Assembly: GCA_035353855.1 (NCBI GenBank)
Contig: DAOQAK010000037.1
Coordinates: 1-41,734 of the forward strand
Source: Bacteroidales bacterium
GTDB lineage: Bacteria; Bacteroidota; Bacteroidia; Bacteroidales; CG2-30-32-10
Length of the DNA stretch: 41,734 bases
Reading direction: 5' to 3'
The notes beneath the pieces were generated by a model. The model made no database searches. It was not told the DNA's origin and saw nothing but the letters and a program-made list of their open reading frames with translations. Each line of letters begins with the position of its first letter. Positions within the stretch are counted from its first letter, which is position 1. Shown here one piece after another: positions 10,460 to 18,688 of this stretch. The translations under genes and the position numbers were made by a program.

Positions 10460-11929
10460 TTAAACTTTCTCCTCTAAAACTTTTCCTGAAGGTTTATATC
10501 CTTTCCATCCGTAATAAGCCAGATATAAATAACAGATTATCGGAATGAAAAATGAAAAATGATACCCGCCAACTACGTCAGCAACTGCGCCAACAATAAC
10601 AGGAACTATTGCGCCACCTAATATCATCATTACAAGTAATGACGAACCTTGTGAAGTATGTCTTCCCAGTCCGTCAATGGCAAGGGTAAAAATATTCGAC
10701 CACATTATGGAATTAAATAAACCTAAGCCGATAATGGTCCAGAATGCCGTAATTCCTGTTGATGATAATGCAACCGATAACAGTGCGATAGCAATAATTG
10801 AAAATATCATTAATGTTCGTCCGGGTAAAGAACGACCTAAAATAAATCCTACAAAATTTATTGCAATAAAAATCAGGTATGGCGAAACATCAGAAAACGT
10901 AAGGCCTTCGCGACCTTCGAAGTATGTCATAATAACATAATTCGCGCCGAATATCACAAAGAATGTAAGGCATGAAGCCAATAACATTCCTAAATATTTT
11001 TTTGTCTTTGAAATACTGCTTAATGAAATTGCTCCCAAAAAACGACCAATCATCAACCCACCCCAGTAAAATGCAAGGAATGCTTTTGCCTGCATTTCCG
11101 GCATGTTCATGCTTTCCTTTGAATAATTTATGAATGCACTTCCAACTGCAACTTCGGCTCCAACATAAACAAATATGGCAATCATTCCTAAATTCAATTG
11201 CCTGTATTTTAAAGCACCTGTACCTTTTTCGATGTTGGCCGATGTGCTGAATTTCGGTAATGGCGTCATTTTTATTATGGCAGCAACAAGTAAGAAAACT
11301 CCTGCAAAGATCAAATAAGGAACCTGAACACTTGATGCCGAAAGAGGCGCACCTAAATCATTAGTAATAAGTTTTCCATTAATATCATTTAAAGGATTTC
11401 CCATTTTTGCAAAAAAATCGAATACCAGGAATCCCCCGAGAATAGGCGCAATTGTGGTTCCGAATGAATTGAATGCCTGTGAAAGATTTAACCTGCTCGA
11501 TGCTGTTAAAGGATCTCCTAAAAGTGCAACATAAGGATTGGCGGCTATTTGAAGCAATGTAAATCCAAGTCCTAATATAAATAATGCGATAAGGAATAAT
11601 GCAAAACTCTGAAATGCTGCGGCCGGAAAGATTAGTAAACAGGCTGTGGCAGACATAAATAATCCTGTCATAATCCCATTTTTATATCCCTTTCTTGCAA
11701 TAGGGTCGCCTGTTCGTACAGAAACAAAAAAGTAAACCAATGAGCCAACAAAGTAAGCTGTGAAGAAAGTAAACTGCACCAGCATGGATTGCCAGCGTTG
11801 CAGGTCGAACATTTTTCTTAAATAAGGAATCAGGATATCGTTCATGCAGGTTATAAATCCCCACATGAAGAACAATGTGGTCAGTACGATAAGAGCGGTG
11901 GTGTAGTTAACGTCTTTTTTTTCTTTCAT
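10460..11929 (-). CDS. MFS sugar transporter, FucP/glucose-galactose (NagP-like) family
   Basis: The 489-residue inner-membrane protein has about 12 hydrophobic segments and the start typical of FucP-type sugar/H+ symporters (TLFFMWGFITCMNDILIPYL, 18-37). The ALLGDPLTASSRLNLSQAFNSFGTTIAP region and the C-terminal AIVPVIVGAVADVVGGYHFSFFIP segment are also conserved in glucose/galactose and NagP-type transporters. It would import a monosaccharide released by the three periplasmic glycosidases. Nine bp separate it from the LacI regulator upstream and 15 bp from the kinase downstream. Glucose, mannose or GlcNAc are plausible substrates, and GlcNAc is attractive because of the GH20 neighbour. Confidence 0.9.
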   Translation of the reverse strand: MKEKKDVNYTTALIVLTTLFFMWGFITCMNDILIPYLRKMFDLQRWQSMLVQFTFFTAYFVGSLVYFFVSVRTGDPIARKGYKNGIMTGLFMSATACLLIFPAAAFQSFALFLIALFILGLGFTLLQIAANPYVALLGDPLTASSRLNLSQAFNSFGTTIAPILGGFLVFDFFAKMGNPLNDINGKLITNDLGAPLSASSVQVPYLIFAGVFLLVAAIIKMTPLPKFSTSANIEKGTGALKYRQLNLGMIAIFVYVGAEVAVGSAFINYSKESMNMPEMQAKAFLAFYWGGLMIGRFLGAISLSSISKTKKYLGMLLASCLTFFVIFGANYVIMTYFEGREGLTFSDVSPYLIFIAINFVGFILGRSLPGRTLMIFSIIAIALLSVALSSTGITAFWTIIGLGLFNSIMWSNIFTLAIDGLGRHTSQGSSLLVMMILGGAIVPVIVGAVADVVGGYHFSFFIPIICYLYLAYYGWKGYKPSGKVLEEKV

Positions 11930-11938
11930 AAATTAATA

Positions 11939-12970
11939 TTAATTCACAGTAGATCTCCGTATGATAAGCGACGTAGGCAATTTGATCTGCTGCTTTTCAG
12001 TTGAATGTTCTTTATTTTTTATTTCATTCAATAAAATTTCAACTGCATTTTTGCAAATATCCTCAATAGGCTGAGAAACTGCTGTAATGGTAGGACGACC
12101 AAAACGGAATATTTCAAGGTCGTCAAAGCAAACAAAACCAATATCTTCAGGAACCTGAACACGCATTTCATTCAGCGCTTCAAGGCAAGTTATACCAATA
12201 TTGTTATTGATCGCAAAAATAGCTCCCACTTTTTCCTTACCATAAAGAATATTAGATAATTGAAACTTCACAGAATTCTTCACATCATTAAAAGGAATCT
12301 CAACCAATAATTTTTTTCCGTAACTGAGATTATTATCTTTCAGACAGCGTAAATACCCATTAATACGGTCATTGATTGTAGACACATGCACGGGTGATAC
12401 CGAAAATGCTGCAATATTTTTATAACCCTGTTTAATAAGATGAGTTATTGCTTCATATGATCCTTTAAAATTGTCAACACCAACAGTGTTTGCTTTTAAA
12501 TCGGGAATGGTACGGTCGATTAAAACAAAAGGATATTTTTCCTCATTCAATGTTTTTAATTCCTTACCATTTTTTTGTGATGAAGAAATGATGAGCCCGT
12601 CAACCTGCCTGTCTTTAAGCATACGAATAATCTTCAATTCCTTTTCTATATCCTCATCGGTACTGCATATCATTATATGATATCCTTTAGGCTCAAGGAA
12701 GTTTTCAATATAGCGTGCAATCTTCGCATAAAACGGGTTAGCAATATCAGAAACAATTAAACCGATAGTGTTTGAACGACCTAAACGTAAACCACGTGCC
12801 ATCATATTTGGCTTATAGTTTAGCTCTTTTATTTTTGCCCATACTTTTTTCTGAGTTTCTTTGCTAATACCTTTTTCATCAGCTTTGTTATTCAGAACCA
12901 TTGAAACAAGCGTTTTAGAAACTCCAAGACTGGTTGCGATATCGTTTAATGATATTTTTTTCGTACTCAT
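11939..12970 (-). CDS. LacI-family transcriptional regulator of the glycan operon
   Basis: The 343-residue protein has an N-terminal LacI helix-turn-helix (ISLNDIATSLGVSKTLVSMVLNNK, residues 6-29), a hinge helix near MARGLRLGRSNTIGLIVSD, and a periplasmic-binding-protein-like effector domain from about residue 62 to the end. It is the first gene of the operon and is followed after 9 bp by the transporter. A palindrome with a central CG, the hallmark of LacI-family operators, lies 31-48 bp upstream of its ATG and covers the expected -33 region. I infer autoregulated repression of the whole operon, relieved by a sugar or sugar phosphate. The effector is unknown. Confidence 0.93.
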   Translation of the reverse strand: MSTKKISLNDIATSLGVSKTLVSMVLNNKADEKGISKETQKKVWAKIKELNYKPNMMARGLRLGRSNTIGLIVSDIANPFYAKIARYIENFLEPKGYHIMICSTDEDIEKELKIIRMLKDRQVDGLIISSSQKNGKELKTLNEEKYPFVLIDRTIPDLKANTVGVDNFKGSYEAITHLIKQGYKNIAAFSVSPVHVSTINDRINGYLRCLKDNNLSYGKKLLVEIPFNDVKNSVKFQLSNILYGKEKVGAIFAINNNIGITCLEALNEMRVQVPEDIGFVCFDDLEIFRFGRPTITAVSQPIEDICKNAVEILLNEIKNKEHSTEKQQIKLPTSLIIRRSTVN

Positions 12971-12983
12971 AAAATTTAGTTTA

Positions 12984-12991
12984 CAAATATA
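12984..12991 (-). promoter_or_regulatory. Bacteroidota-type -7 box of the glycan operon
   Basis: On the minus strand the sequence reads TATATTTG, matching the Bacteroidota -7 consensus TAnnTTTG, 13 bp upstream of the lacI-type ATG. The operator palindrome at 13001-13018 sits where the -33 element would be. Transcription would begin only a few bases before the start codon. Confidence 0.65.
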
Positions 12992-13000
12992 TAAATTTTT

Positions 13001-13018
13001 TTCTAAACCGTTTTAGAA
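13001..13018. promoter_or_regulatory. Candidate LacI-family operator
   Basis: The 18-bp sequence ttctaaaccgttttagaa is a palindrome in 16 of 18 positions (TTCTAAAnCGnTTTAGAA) with the central CG step that LacI-family proteins kink. It overlaps the -33 region of the promoter that drives the regulator and the glycan operon, which fits repression by steric exclusion. A weaker inverted repeat (aactaaa-ct-tttagtt, 13059-13074) lies 40 bp further upstream and could be a second site, but it lacks the central CG. Confidence 0.6.
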
Positions 13019-13087
13019 CAAGTAATATTTTCCAAATTTAATGTTTTTTCTTCTAAAAAACTAAACTTTTAGTTAATTTTTTAACAT

Positions 13088-13131
13088 AAAAAAAGAGGCT
13101 GTCTCGCGATTCTTGAGACAGCCTCTTTTTC
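13088..13131 (-). terminator. Strong intrinsic terminator after the T9SS-exported protein gene
   Basis: A perfect 15-bp stem (13091-13105 pairing with 13115-13129) encloses a 9-nt loop. On the minus strand it is followed by a run of T, and an A-rich run precedes it, so it could work in both directions. It lies 18 bp after the stop of the minus-strand gene 13149-14540 and insulates the glycan operon promoter from that gene. Confidence 0.85.
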
Positions 13132-13148
13132 TATTGATTAATATTTTT

Positions 13149-14540
13149 TTACTGAATCGTCAGCTTATGTACAACACTTGTGTTTTTTCCTGAGATCTTA
13201 GCAACATAAACGCCTTTTGATAAACCTGAAAAGTCGTATGAATAAACAGAACTATTTAACGCATTTAATGTTATTGTAAAAATTAAATTTCCAGTAACAT
13301 CATAAACATTAAGAACAACATTATCATTATTTGGACCGTTCACTGCAAAGTATACTTGTCCATTTGAAGGATTAGGATATACTCTGAAATCGTTTCCATT
13401 AACGCTGTAAGTATTGATACCTGCACCAGCATTAGGATTATCATATTTTAATATTGAAGAATTAATAGAACCTGCCTGGTCATAATTACCAACCCAACCC
13501 ATAGTAATATCATAAAAATCTACACCAAGACATTGAATATTTGAACCACCCGGTTGCAAATATGTAGCATCCTGAAAATCGGTCCAGTTTAAACCACCAT
13601 CTTCACTATATCCAACTCCCACAATAGTTGATGAAAAAGGAGAAGTTGCAACAAATGTATTAGTAGTTCCAGGAACATAACACATCTGGTATTCATAGAA
13701 AGCTCCTGAAGCAGCTGCACATAATGCCCAGGTAGTTCCACCATCGGTTGTATACTGCCATTCCCAACCCTGAGAAGTTGAATTATAACTTCCAACAATA
13801 ATATAGTTTTCACTTGATGCATAAACAACACCGCTTGATGCTATAGCTGTAAATGGTTTTGCTGGAGTCTTACTCCAAGTTGCACCATAATCAATAGTTT
13901 TATAAATATTTCCAGCATTTGTTAAGAAAAATCCAATTCCGCCAGGAACAACACAACCGCAGTTGCTTCCATCATAACCATATTCTGAAGATGAAGCAGC
14001 ATCAGGAATATTAGCACCAGGAACATCATCCCAGCTTGCTCCACCGTTGGTAGTAGTATAAATATCAAATTCGCTGCTAACAGGGTCGCCATAAGCAAAG
14101 CCTTTGTTTGAATCCCAGAAATAAACACCATCGGCAAATGTTGAACCACCGTTTAATATTGCAGGCATTGTCCAGTTTGCGCCGCCATCAGTAGTCTGCC
14201 AGAATGATGCTGTACTTGCAGCAGTATCAATAGCAACACAGAATGCGTTATTATAATCAGAAGCTGCAAGAACACATGCTTTAGTGTATGTATCAAAACC
14301 ATTATATGTCCCGGCTTCCCAGGTAGCACCACCATCATTGGTTCTGGCATGTGCTTTAATAAATGCACCACCGGCGCCATTCATTCCGTTTACCCATACG
14401 ATGTTGCTGTCAACAACCGAAACCTGGTCAACACCAACATAGGTAGCACCTGTCATATTAGTGTTTTGTTGCGACCAGTACTGTGCATTCAGCCCAAGGC
14501 TGATAAAAACTGCAATAAAAAAGAGTACACTTTTTCTCAT
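13149..14540 (-). CDS. T9SS-secreted Asp-box (BNR-like) beta-propeller protein
   Basis: The 463-residue protein starts with a signal peptide (about 1-20) and ends with a type A T9SS sorting domain (about 383-463: FRVYPNPSNGQVYF, then GVYVAKISGKN). Between them are six Asp-box-like turns of the form S/TxDxGxTW, such as TNDGGATW (67-74), TTDGGANW, TTNGGASW, TIDYGATW, TTDGGTTW and SEDGGLNW. These indicate a sialidase-like or YCF48/photosystem-assembly-factor-like beta-propeller. The protein should cross the outer membrane through the T9SS and be anchored or released outside the cell. No catalytic residues can be assigned, so adhesion or surface-structure roles are as likely as enzymatic ones. 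It is a single-gene unit with its own promoter and terminator. Confidence 0.88.
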   Translation of the reverse strand: MRKSVLFFIAVFISLGLNAQYWSQQNTNMTGATYVGVDQVSVVDSNIVWVNGMNGAGGAFIKAHARTNDGGATWEAGTYNGFDTYTKACVLAASDYNNAFCVAIDTAASTASFWQTTDGGANWTMPAILNGGSTFADGVYFWDSNKGFAYGDPVSSEFDIYTTTNGGASWDDVPGANIPDAASSSEYGYDGSNCGCVVPGGIGFFLTNAGNIYKTIDYGATWSKTPAKPFTAIASSGVVYASSENYIIVGSYNSTSQGWEWQYTTDGGTTWALCAAASGAFYEYQMCYVPGTTNTFVATSPFSSTIVGVGYSEDGGLNWTDFQDATYLQPGGSNIQCLGVDFYDITMGWVGNYDQAGSINSSILKYDNPNAGAGINTYSVNGNDFRVYPNPSNGQVYFAVNGPNNDNVVLNVYDVTGNLIFTITLNALNSSVYSYDFSGLSKGVYVAKISGKNTSVVHKLTIQ

Positions 14541-14582
14541 GATAATTTTATTTTAATTAATAATTTGATTGGTTACGTAAGG

Positions 14583-14590
14583 CAAATGTA
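14583..14590 (-). promoter_or_regulatory. -7 box for the T9SS-secreted propeller gene
   Basis: On the minus strand TACATTTG matches TAnnTTTG, 42 bp upstream of the start codon. No convincing -33 TTTG is seen at 19-21 bp spacing. The nearest TTTG is 24 bp away. Confidence 0.5.
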
Positions 14591-14624
14591 AGATTTTTTT
14601 TAAAATAAATTTTTCAAAAAAATA

Positions 14625-15128
14625 TTAATCATACAATTTCACATACTCAAAACAATTTCCCGAATACATTAAAAATTTTTCAAATCCACTGAAAGGAATT
14701 ACCAAAGATGCGGTATTTAAATTGGGATGAAAACTTATTTTTTCGGAACATTTAAAATTCTCATCCAGAAAAAGATGAACATGTTTTGAAATATCATTTA
14801 GCAAACCGAATGGAGAAACAGAACCGGGCGTTAATCCCAAATATTTCATCAGGCGTTCATTCGAAGCAAATGTAAGTTTTCCTTGTTTCAATCGTTGTTC
14901 CAAATCATGAATCTGAATATTATGCGAGTATTCAAATATTACAAGATAATGCTTGTTGCCTTTATGATTGCGGAAAAATAAATTTTTACAATGCGTTGCT
15001 TTCAGATCTTTCCAATATATTGCCGCTTCCTTAACTGTAGGCACTGGCGGATGTTCGTAATATTCAAAAGGAATTTCAAGTTTGTTTAAAACTTCGTAAA
15101 CCCTTGTATCGCCACGGAAAGAATTCAT
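14625..15128 (-). CDS. Prolyl-tRNA editing-type deacylase (YbaK/ProX family)
   Basis: The 167-residue cytoplasmic protein belongs to the YbaK/prolyl-tRNA-synthetase-associated family, which hydrolyses Ala-tRNA(Pro) or related mischarged tRNAs in trans. Family features are a conserved Lys near residue 48 (THCKNLFFRN), the segment FASNERLMKYLGLTPGSVSPFGLLND (about 87-112) with its GxxPGxVSPFGL signature, and a C-terminal hydrophobic strand. The free-standing length is usual for ProX/PrdX proteins. It lies upstream of the propeller gene and downstream of gltX on the same strand. The 163-bp gap to gltX is full of repeats, so common transcription is uncertain. Confidence 0.85.
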   Translation of the reverse strand: MNSFRGDTRVYEVLNKLEIPFEYYEHPPVPTVKEAAIYWKDLKATHCKNLFFRNHKGNKHYLVIFEYSHNIQIHDLEQRLKQGKLTFASNERLMKYLGLTPGSVSPFGLLNDISKHVHLFLDENFKCSEKISFHPNLNTASLVIPFSGFEKFLMYSGNCFEYVKLYD

Positions 15129-15154
15129 TAAATAATATATAAAACAGAAATTAA

Positions 15155-15285
15155 ATTGTCATTATCCGCCTGCGGCGGAGTCATTCATTGTCATTTTGCT
15201 TCGCTGTCATTTTTTGTCATTCATGATCATTTCTTGCAGATTGTAGACTGCTGACTGATCCGACAAAGGCGGACTTAATTTTCAA
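15155..15285. repeat. Composite intergenic repeat: GTCATT words and GC-rich palindromes
   Basis: This gap holds repeated gtcatt words, the GC-rich near-palindrome tccgcctgcggcgga (15165-15179) and the related tccgacaaaggcgga (15259-15273). The same combination of gtcattcattgtcatt with a tgcggcgga half recurs at 41590-41640, and a perfect tccgccgcggcgga palindrome occurs at 21064-21077. It is a dispersed intergenic repeat family of unknown role. Confidence 0.75.
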
Positions 15286-15291
15286 TTAATA

Positions 15292-16818
15292 TCATTTTTT
15301 AATTTTTTCTATCGCTCTTTTTATTCTTGAAACAGTTTCTTCTTTTCCAAGCATTTCAATAATCAAAAATAAATCGGGACCGGCCGATGCGCCAACAAGG
15401 CAAATACGTAAGGCATTCATCACATGTCCCATGCCCCATTGTTTTTCATTAATCAGCAATGAAACTTTTTCTTTCAATAAATTTGCTTCAAACGATGTTG
15501 CTTCATTGATCAATGGAATAATTTGTTCCAAAATTTGTGATGAATTTTCTTTCCATTTATCTTTCACCGATTTTTCATCATACGATTCGGGCGCTTTGAA
15601 AAAGAATGAAGATTGATTCCATAATTCTTTTGGGAAATTCACGCGCTCTTTTACGGCATTCATCACTTTCAAAGCATGATCATCGCTGCATTCCACATCA
15701 TTTTCTTTCAAAATTGTTTTATAAATTTTCAATAAATCTTCATCCGCTTGTTTCATCAAATATTGATGATTAAACCATTTTGCTTTTTCAAAATCAAATT
15801 TAGAACCCGACTTCCCTACTCTTTCCAATGAAAAAGAATTTATCAGTTCATCCATTGAAAATAATTCCTGTTCGGTTCCGGGATTCCATCCCAGCAAGGC
15901 AAGCATGTTTACTACAGCTTCGGGAAAATATCCCGATTCGCGATAACCCGAAGAAACTTCACCATTGAATGGGTCAGTCCATCGCAAAGGAAATACAGGG
16001 AATCCAAGCTTATCGCCATCACGTTTGCTCAGTTTACCATTGCCATCGGGTTTTAACAACAATGGAAGATGCGCAAATTGCGGCATGGCATTTTCCCATC
16101 CTAAACATTTGTAAAGCAAAACATGCAGCGGCGCCGAAGGAAGCCATTCTTCGCCACGAATAACATGTGTGATCTTCATCAGGTAATCGTCAACAACATT
16201 GGCAAGATGATAGGTTGGCATTCCGTCCGATTTATAAAGCACTTTATCATCGAGCTGAAGCGTATCAACTACAACTTCACCGCGAATCAAATCGTTGACT
16301 TTTATTTTTTCGTTTTCAGGAATCCTCATCCTTATAACATACGGCTCATTGCTTTCAAGTTTCTTCTGAATATCCGATTTGTCAAGCGAAAGCGAATTCT
16401 TCATCGCCATCCTTGTTTCTATTCCATACTGAAAAGTTTTTTTCTGTTGTTCGTATTCTTTACGCTTTGCTTCGAGCTCGGGTGCTGCATCAAAAGCATA
16501 ATAAGCAAAACCTTTCTCAACCAGATAATCAGCGTATTGTTTATAAATTTCTTTGCGTTCCGATTGACGATAAGGTGCAAATTGTCCGCCCACATGTACA
16601 CCTTCATCGAAGCGAATTCCGCACCAGCTAAGCGATTCAATAATATAATCCTCGGCTCCGGGAACATAACGCCCCTGGTCGGTATCTTCAATACGAAGAA
16701 TAAACTCACCATTATTTTTTTTAGCAAAAAGAAAATTATATAATGCTGTTCTTACTCCGCCAATATGCAATGGTCCTGTAGGACTGGGCGCAAAACGTAC
16801 CCTAACTTTCTGTTCCAT
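15292..16818 (-). CDS. gltX: Glutamyl-tRNA synthetase
   Basis: The 508-residue class I synthetase charges tRNA(Glu) with glutamate. The ATP-binding HIGH-type motif is PSPTGPLHIGG (11-21) and the KMSKS-type motif is KLSKR (262-266). The Rossmann catalytic domain is followed by the helical anticodon-binding half, and the length is normal for bacterial GluRS. It has its own -7 box upstream. As an essential housekeeping enzyme it anchors this segment as chromosomal rather than plasmid DNA. Confidence 0.98.
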   Translation of the reverse strand: MEQKVRVRFAPSPTGPLHIGGVRTALYNFLFAKKNNGEFILRIEDTDQGRYVPGAEDYIIESLSWCGIRFDEGVHVGGQFAPYRQSERKEIYKQYADYLVEKGFAYYAFDAAPELEAKRKEYEQQKKTFQYGIETRMAMKNSLSLDKSDIQKKLESNEPYVIRMRIPENEKIKVNDLIRGEVVVDTLQLDDKVLYKSDGMPTYHLANVVDDYLMKITHVIRGEEWLPSAPLHVLLYKCLGWENAMPQFAHLPLLLKPDGNGKLSKRDGDKLGFPVFPLRWTDPFNGEVSSGYRESGYFPEAVVNMLALLGWNPGTEQELFSMDELINSFSLERVGKSGSKFDFEKAKWFNHQYLMKQADEDLLKIYKTILKENDVECSDDHALKVMNAVKERVNFPKELWNQSSFFFKAPESYDEKSVKDKWKENSSQILEQIIPLINEATSFEANLLKEKVSLLINEKQWGMGHVMNALRICLVGASAGPDLFLIIEMLGKEETVSRIKRAIEKIKK

Positions 16819-16838
16819 TATTTTTAGTTTTTGATTTG

Positions 16839-16846
16839 CAAAGATA
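16839..16846 (-). promoter_or_regulatory. -7 box for gltX
   Basis: On the minus strand TATCTTTG matches the Bacteroidota consensus TAnnTTTG, 20 bp upstream of the gltX start codon. Confidence 0.55.
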
Positions 16847-16896
16847 TAAATGAATTACGATTTTAGATTTACAATTTTAGATTTACGATTTAAGTT

Positions 16897-16960
16897 AACA
16901 AGATGACAAGTTGATAAGTTTACAAGGGAATTTAGAAGTTAGAATGCAGAAGTCAGAAAT
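16897..16960. repeat. Dispersed repeat copy shared with 41520-41585
   Basis: The bases at 16898-16920 are identical to 41528-41550 over 23 bp. Both copies continue into related sequence that contains cagaatgcaga or gaatgcagaag words. Confidence 0.8.
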
Positions 16961-17131
16961 TCTAATTGATGCAATAAAAATTAATGTATAATTGAATTAA
17001 TATTTGTAAACTAAGGAGTGAGATTTTTATAGCTTTTATGAAAACATCAAAATAAGATTCTTTTTTATGTATTTTTTCTTTAATTTTACATAAAAAACAA
17101 AAATAATGTATATTAATCTATATTATTTTAT

Positions 17132-17139
17132 TATATTTG
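17132..17139 (+). promoter_or_regulatory. -7 box directly ahead of the DUF4143 ATPase start
   Basis: TATATTTG ends only 7 bp before the ATG at 17147. The usual start of transcription would therefore fall at or next to the start codon and give a nearly leaderless mRNA. Confidence 0.5.
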
Positions 17140-17146
17140 TGTCGTT

Positions 17147-18607
17147 ATGTCAAAAAAGCCAAAATTAAAACCAATAAGTCAAGAATTAATTCTTGATCGT
17201 TTGAAATTCGAAAATCCTTGGTGGATATCAGGAAGCATCGATAATGATTATAATGAAATGCAACGAAGGTTGTATTTTGATTTGTTCTTCCCCTTAGTTG
17301 AGGAACTGGATATTAAAAGAGCTGTTGTACTCATGGGACCCCGAAGAGTAGGAAAAACAGTTATGATGCATCATAGCATTGAAAAACTTTTACAAAATGG
17401 GGTGAACAAACATAACATTTGTTTTATTGGCATTGACAATCCTATATATCTGCATATGGGTCTGGAAGAGCTGTTCACTCTGGCACGTAATGCTGTTGGC
17501 AGTAATAGTCCTAAAGGTTGGTATGTATTTTTTGATGAAATTCAATACTTAAGAGATTGGGAAGTTCATCTGAAGGTATTAGTTGATAGTTATCCACATA
17601 CCAAATTTATTGTTTCCGGTTCTGCCGCAGCTGCACTTAAATTTAAAAGTAATGAAAGCGGTGCCGGGAGGTTCACTGAATTTATGTTGCCACCGCTTAC
17701 TTTTCATGAATACATCCATTTGAAAAATTACGGTCATCTGATACGCCCTACTACTACAAACTGGAATGGTAATCTGAATAAATTTTACACAACGATTAAT
17801 ATCAAAGAAATAAATAAACATTTTATTGATTATATAAACTTTGGTGGTTACCCTGAAGTAATATTTTCAGAAAAAATACAAGCTAATCCGGGTAGATACA
17901 TTAAAAGTGATATAGTAGACAAAGTACTCTTGAGAGATTTACCCAGTTTATACGGAATACAGGATGTGCAAGAATTAAATGCCTTCTTCACAACCCTGGT
18001 TTATTATAGCGGTAATGAAGTTTCATTAGATACGCTTTCAAAAAGCAGTGGCGTAGATAAAAACTTACTTAAAAAATATTTGGAATACCTTGAAGCTGCT
18101 TTCCTGATAAAGGTTGTACACAGAATTGATGATACAGCCAAACGTTTTCAACGGGCAACATTTTATAAGATCTTTTTGACCAACCCCAGTTTACGTAGTG
18201 CATTATTCTCACCATTACAAGCAACTGATGAAGCTATTGGCAATATGGTTGAAACAGCTATTTATGCCCAATGGATGCACAGAGATTGGTTTACTCCATG
18301 GTATGCTCGTTGGAGTGTTGGCAAATTCCAAGGTGAAGTTGATATGGTAGGACTTGATGATAAAAAACTAAAACCCATATGGGCTATAGAAATAAAATGG
18401 AGTAACCGATATTTCGATAAACCCGAAGAGCTTAAAAGCTTATTACAGTTTTGCGATAAGAATAACTTAAAGTCAGCGCTGGTTACAAGTATTGACAAAG
18501 AAGGGATTGTTAAATATAAAAATATTGATTTAAATTTTTATTCTTCAGCAATGTATGCCTACGTAGTAGGAGCAAATACCATTGAACAAAAAATGAAAAA
18601 AATATAG
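17147..18607 (+). CDS. AAA ATPase of the DUF4143 family
   Basis: The 486-residue protein has an N-terminal AAA module with Walker A GPRRVGKT (64-71), Walker B VFFDEIQYL (127-135, acidic pair 130-131) and a sensor-like KFIVSGSAAAAL. A winged-helix-like middle follows, then a C-terminal DUF4143 region with a nuclease-like core (FQGEVDMVGLDDKKLKPIWAIEIKWSNRY). DUF4143 ATPases are widespread and scattered in anaerobes, and their role is poorly known. The D and ExK pattern of the C-terminus resembles restriction-type folds. It stands alone between gltX and the efflux operon. A second, shorter member lies at 26897. The ATG follows the -7 box immediately. Confidence 0.85.
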   Translation: MSKKPKLKPISQELILDRLKFENPWWISGSIDNDYNEMQRRLYFDLFFPLVEELDIKRAVVLMGPRRVGKTVMMHHSIEKLLQNGVNKHNICFIGIDNPIYLHMGLEELFTLARNAVGSNSPKGWYVFFDEIQYLRDWEVHLKVLVDSYPHTKFIVSGSAAAALKFKSNESGAGRFTEFMLPPLTFHEYIHLKNYGHLIRPTTTNWNGNLNKFYTTINIKEINKHFIDYINFGGYPEVIFSEKIQANPGRYIKSDIVDKVLLRDLPSLYGIQDVQELNAFFTTLVYYSGNEVSLDTLSKSSGVDKNLLKKYLEYLEAAFLIKVVHRIDDTAKRFQRATFYKIFLTNPSLRSALFSPLQATDEAIGNMVETAIYAQWMHRDWFTPWYARWSVGKFQGEVDMVGLDDKKLKPIWAIEIKWSNRYFDKPEELKSLLQFCDKNNLKSALVTSIDKEGIVKYKNIDLNFYSSAMYAYVVGANTIEQKMKKI

Positions 18608-18688
18608 AGATTTATAAAATTGAAAACGATATTGGAAGAAAAATAAAATAATTTCTACAAACAATTGTCTAAAATCCTTACTAATACA

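Larger units (their letters stand above)
16819..17146. other. Intergenic region between gltX and a DUF4143 gene
   Basis: This 328-bp divergent spacer holds the gltX -7 box (16839-16846) and short direct repeats of attttagatttac (around 16858-16890). A dispersed repeat (about 16897-16960) includes a 23-bp stretch at 16898-16920 identical to 41528-41550. A perfect 11-bp AT-only inverted repeat (17061-17071 with 17087-17097) and the -7 box of the ATPase gene (17132-17139) follow. No coding sequence is seen. Confidence 0.7.

Noticed and set aside
13088..13131. Riboswitch or regulatory RNA before the LacI operon
   Set aside because: The perfect stem with T-run fits an intrinsic terminator for the gene transcribed towards it, and it lies upstream of, not within, the operon transcript.
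16123..16743. Plus-strand open frame of 206 codons opposite gltX
   Set aside because: It lies antisense to gltX, is rich in Phe and Lys, and shows no domain or start context.
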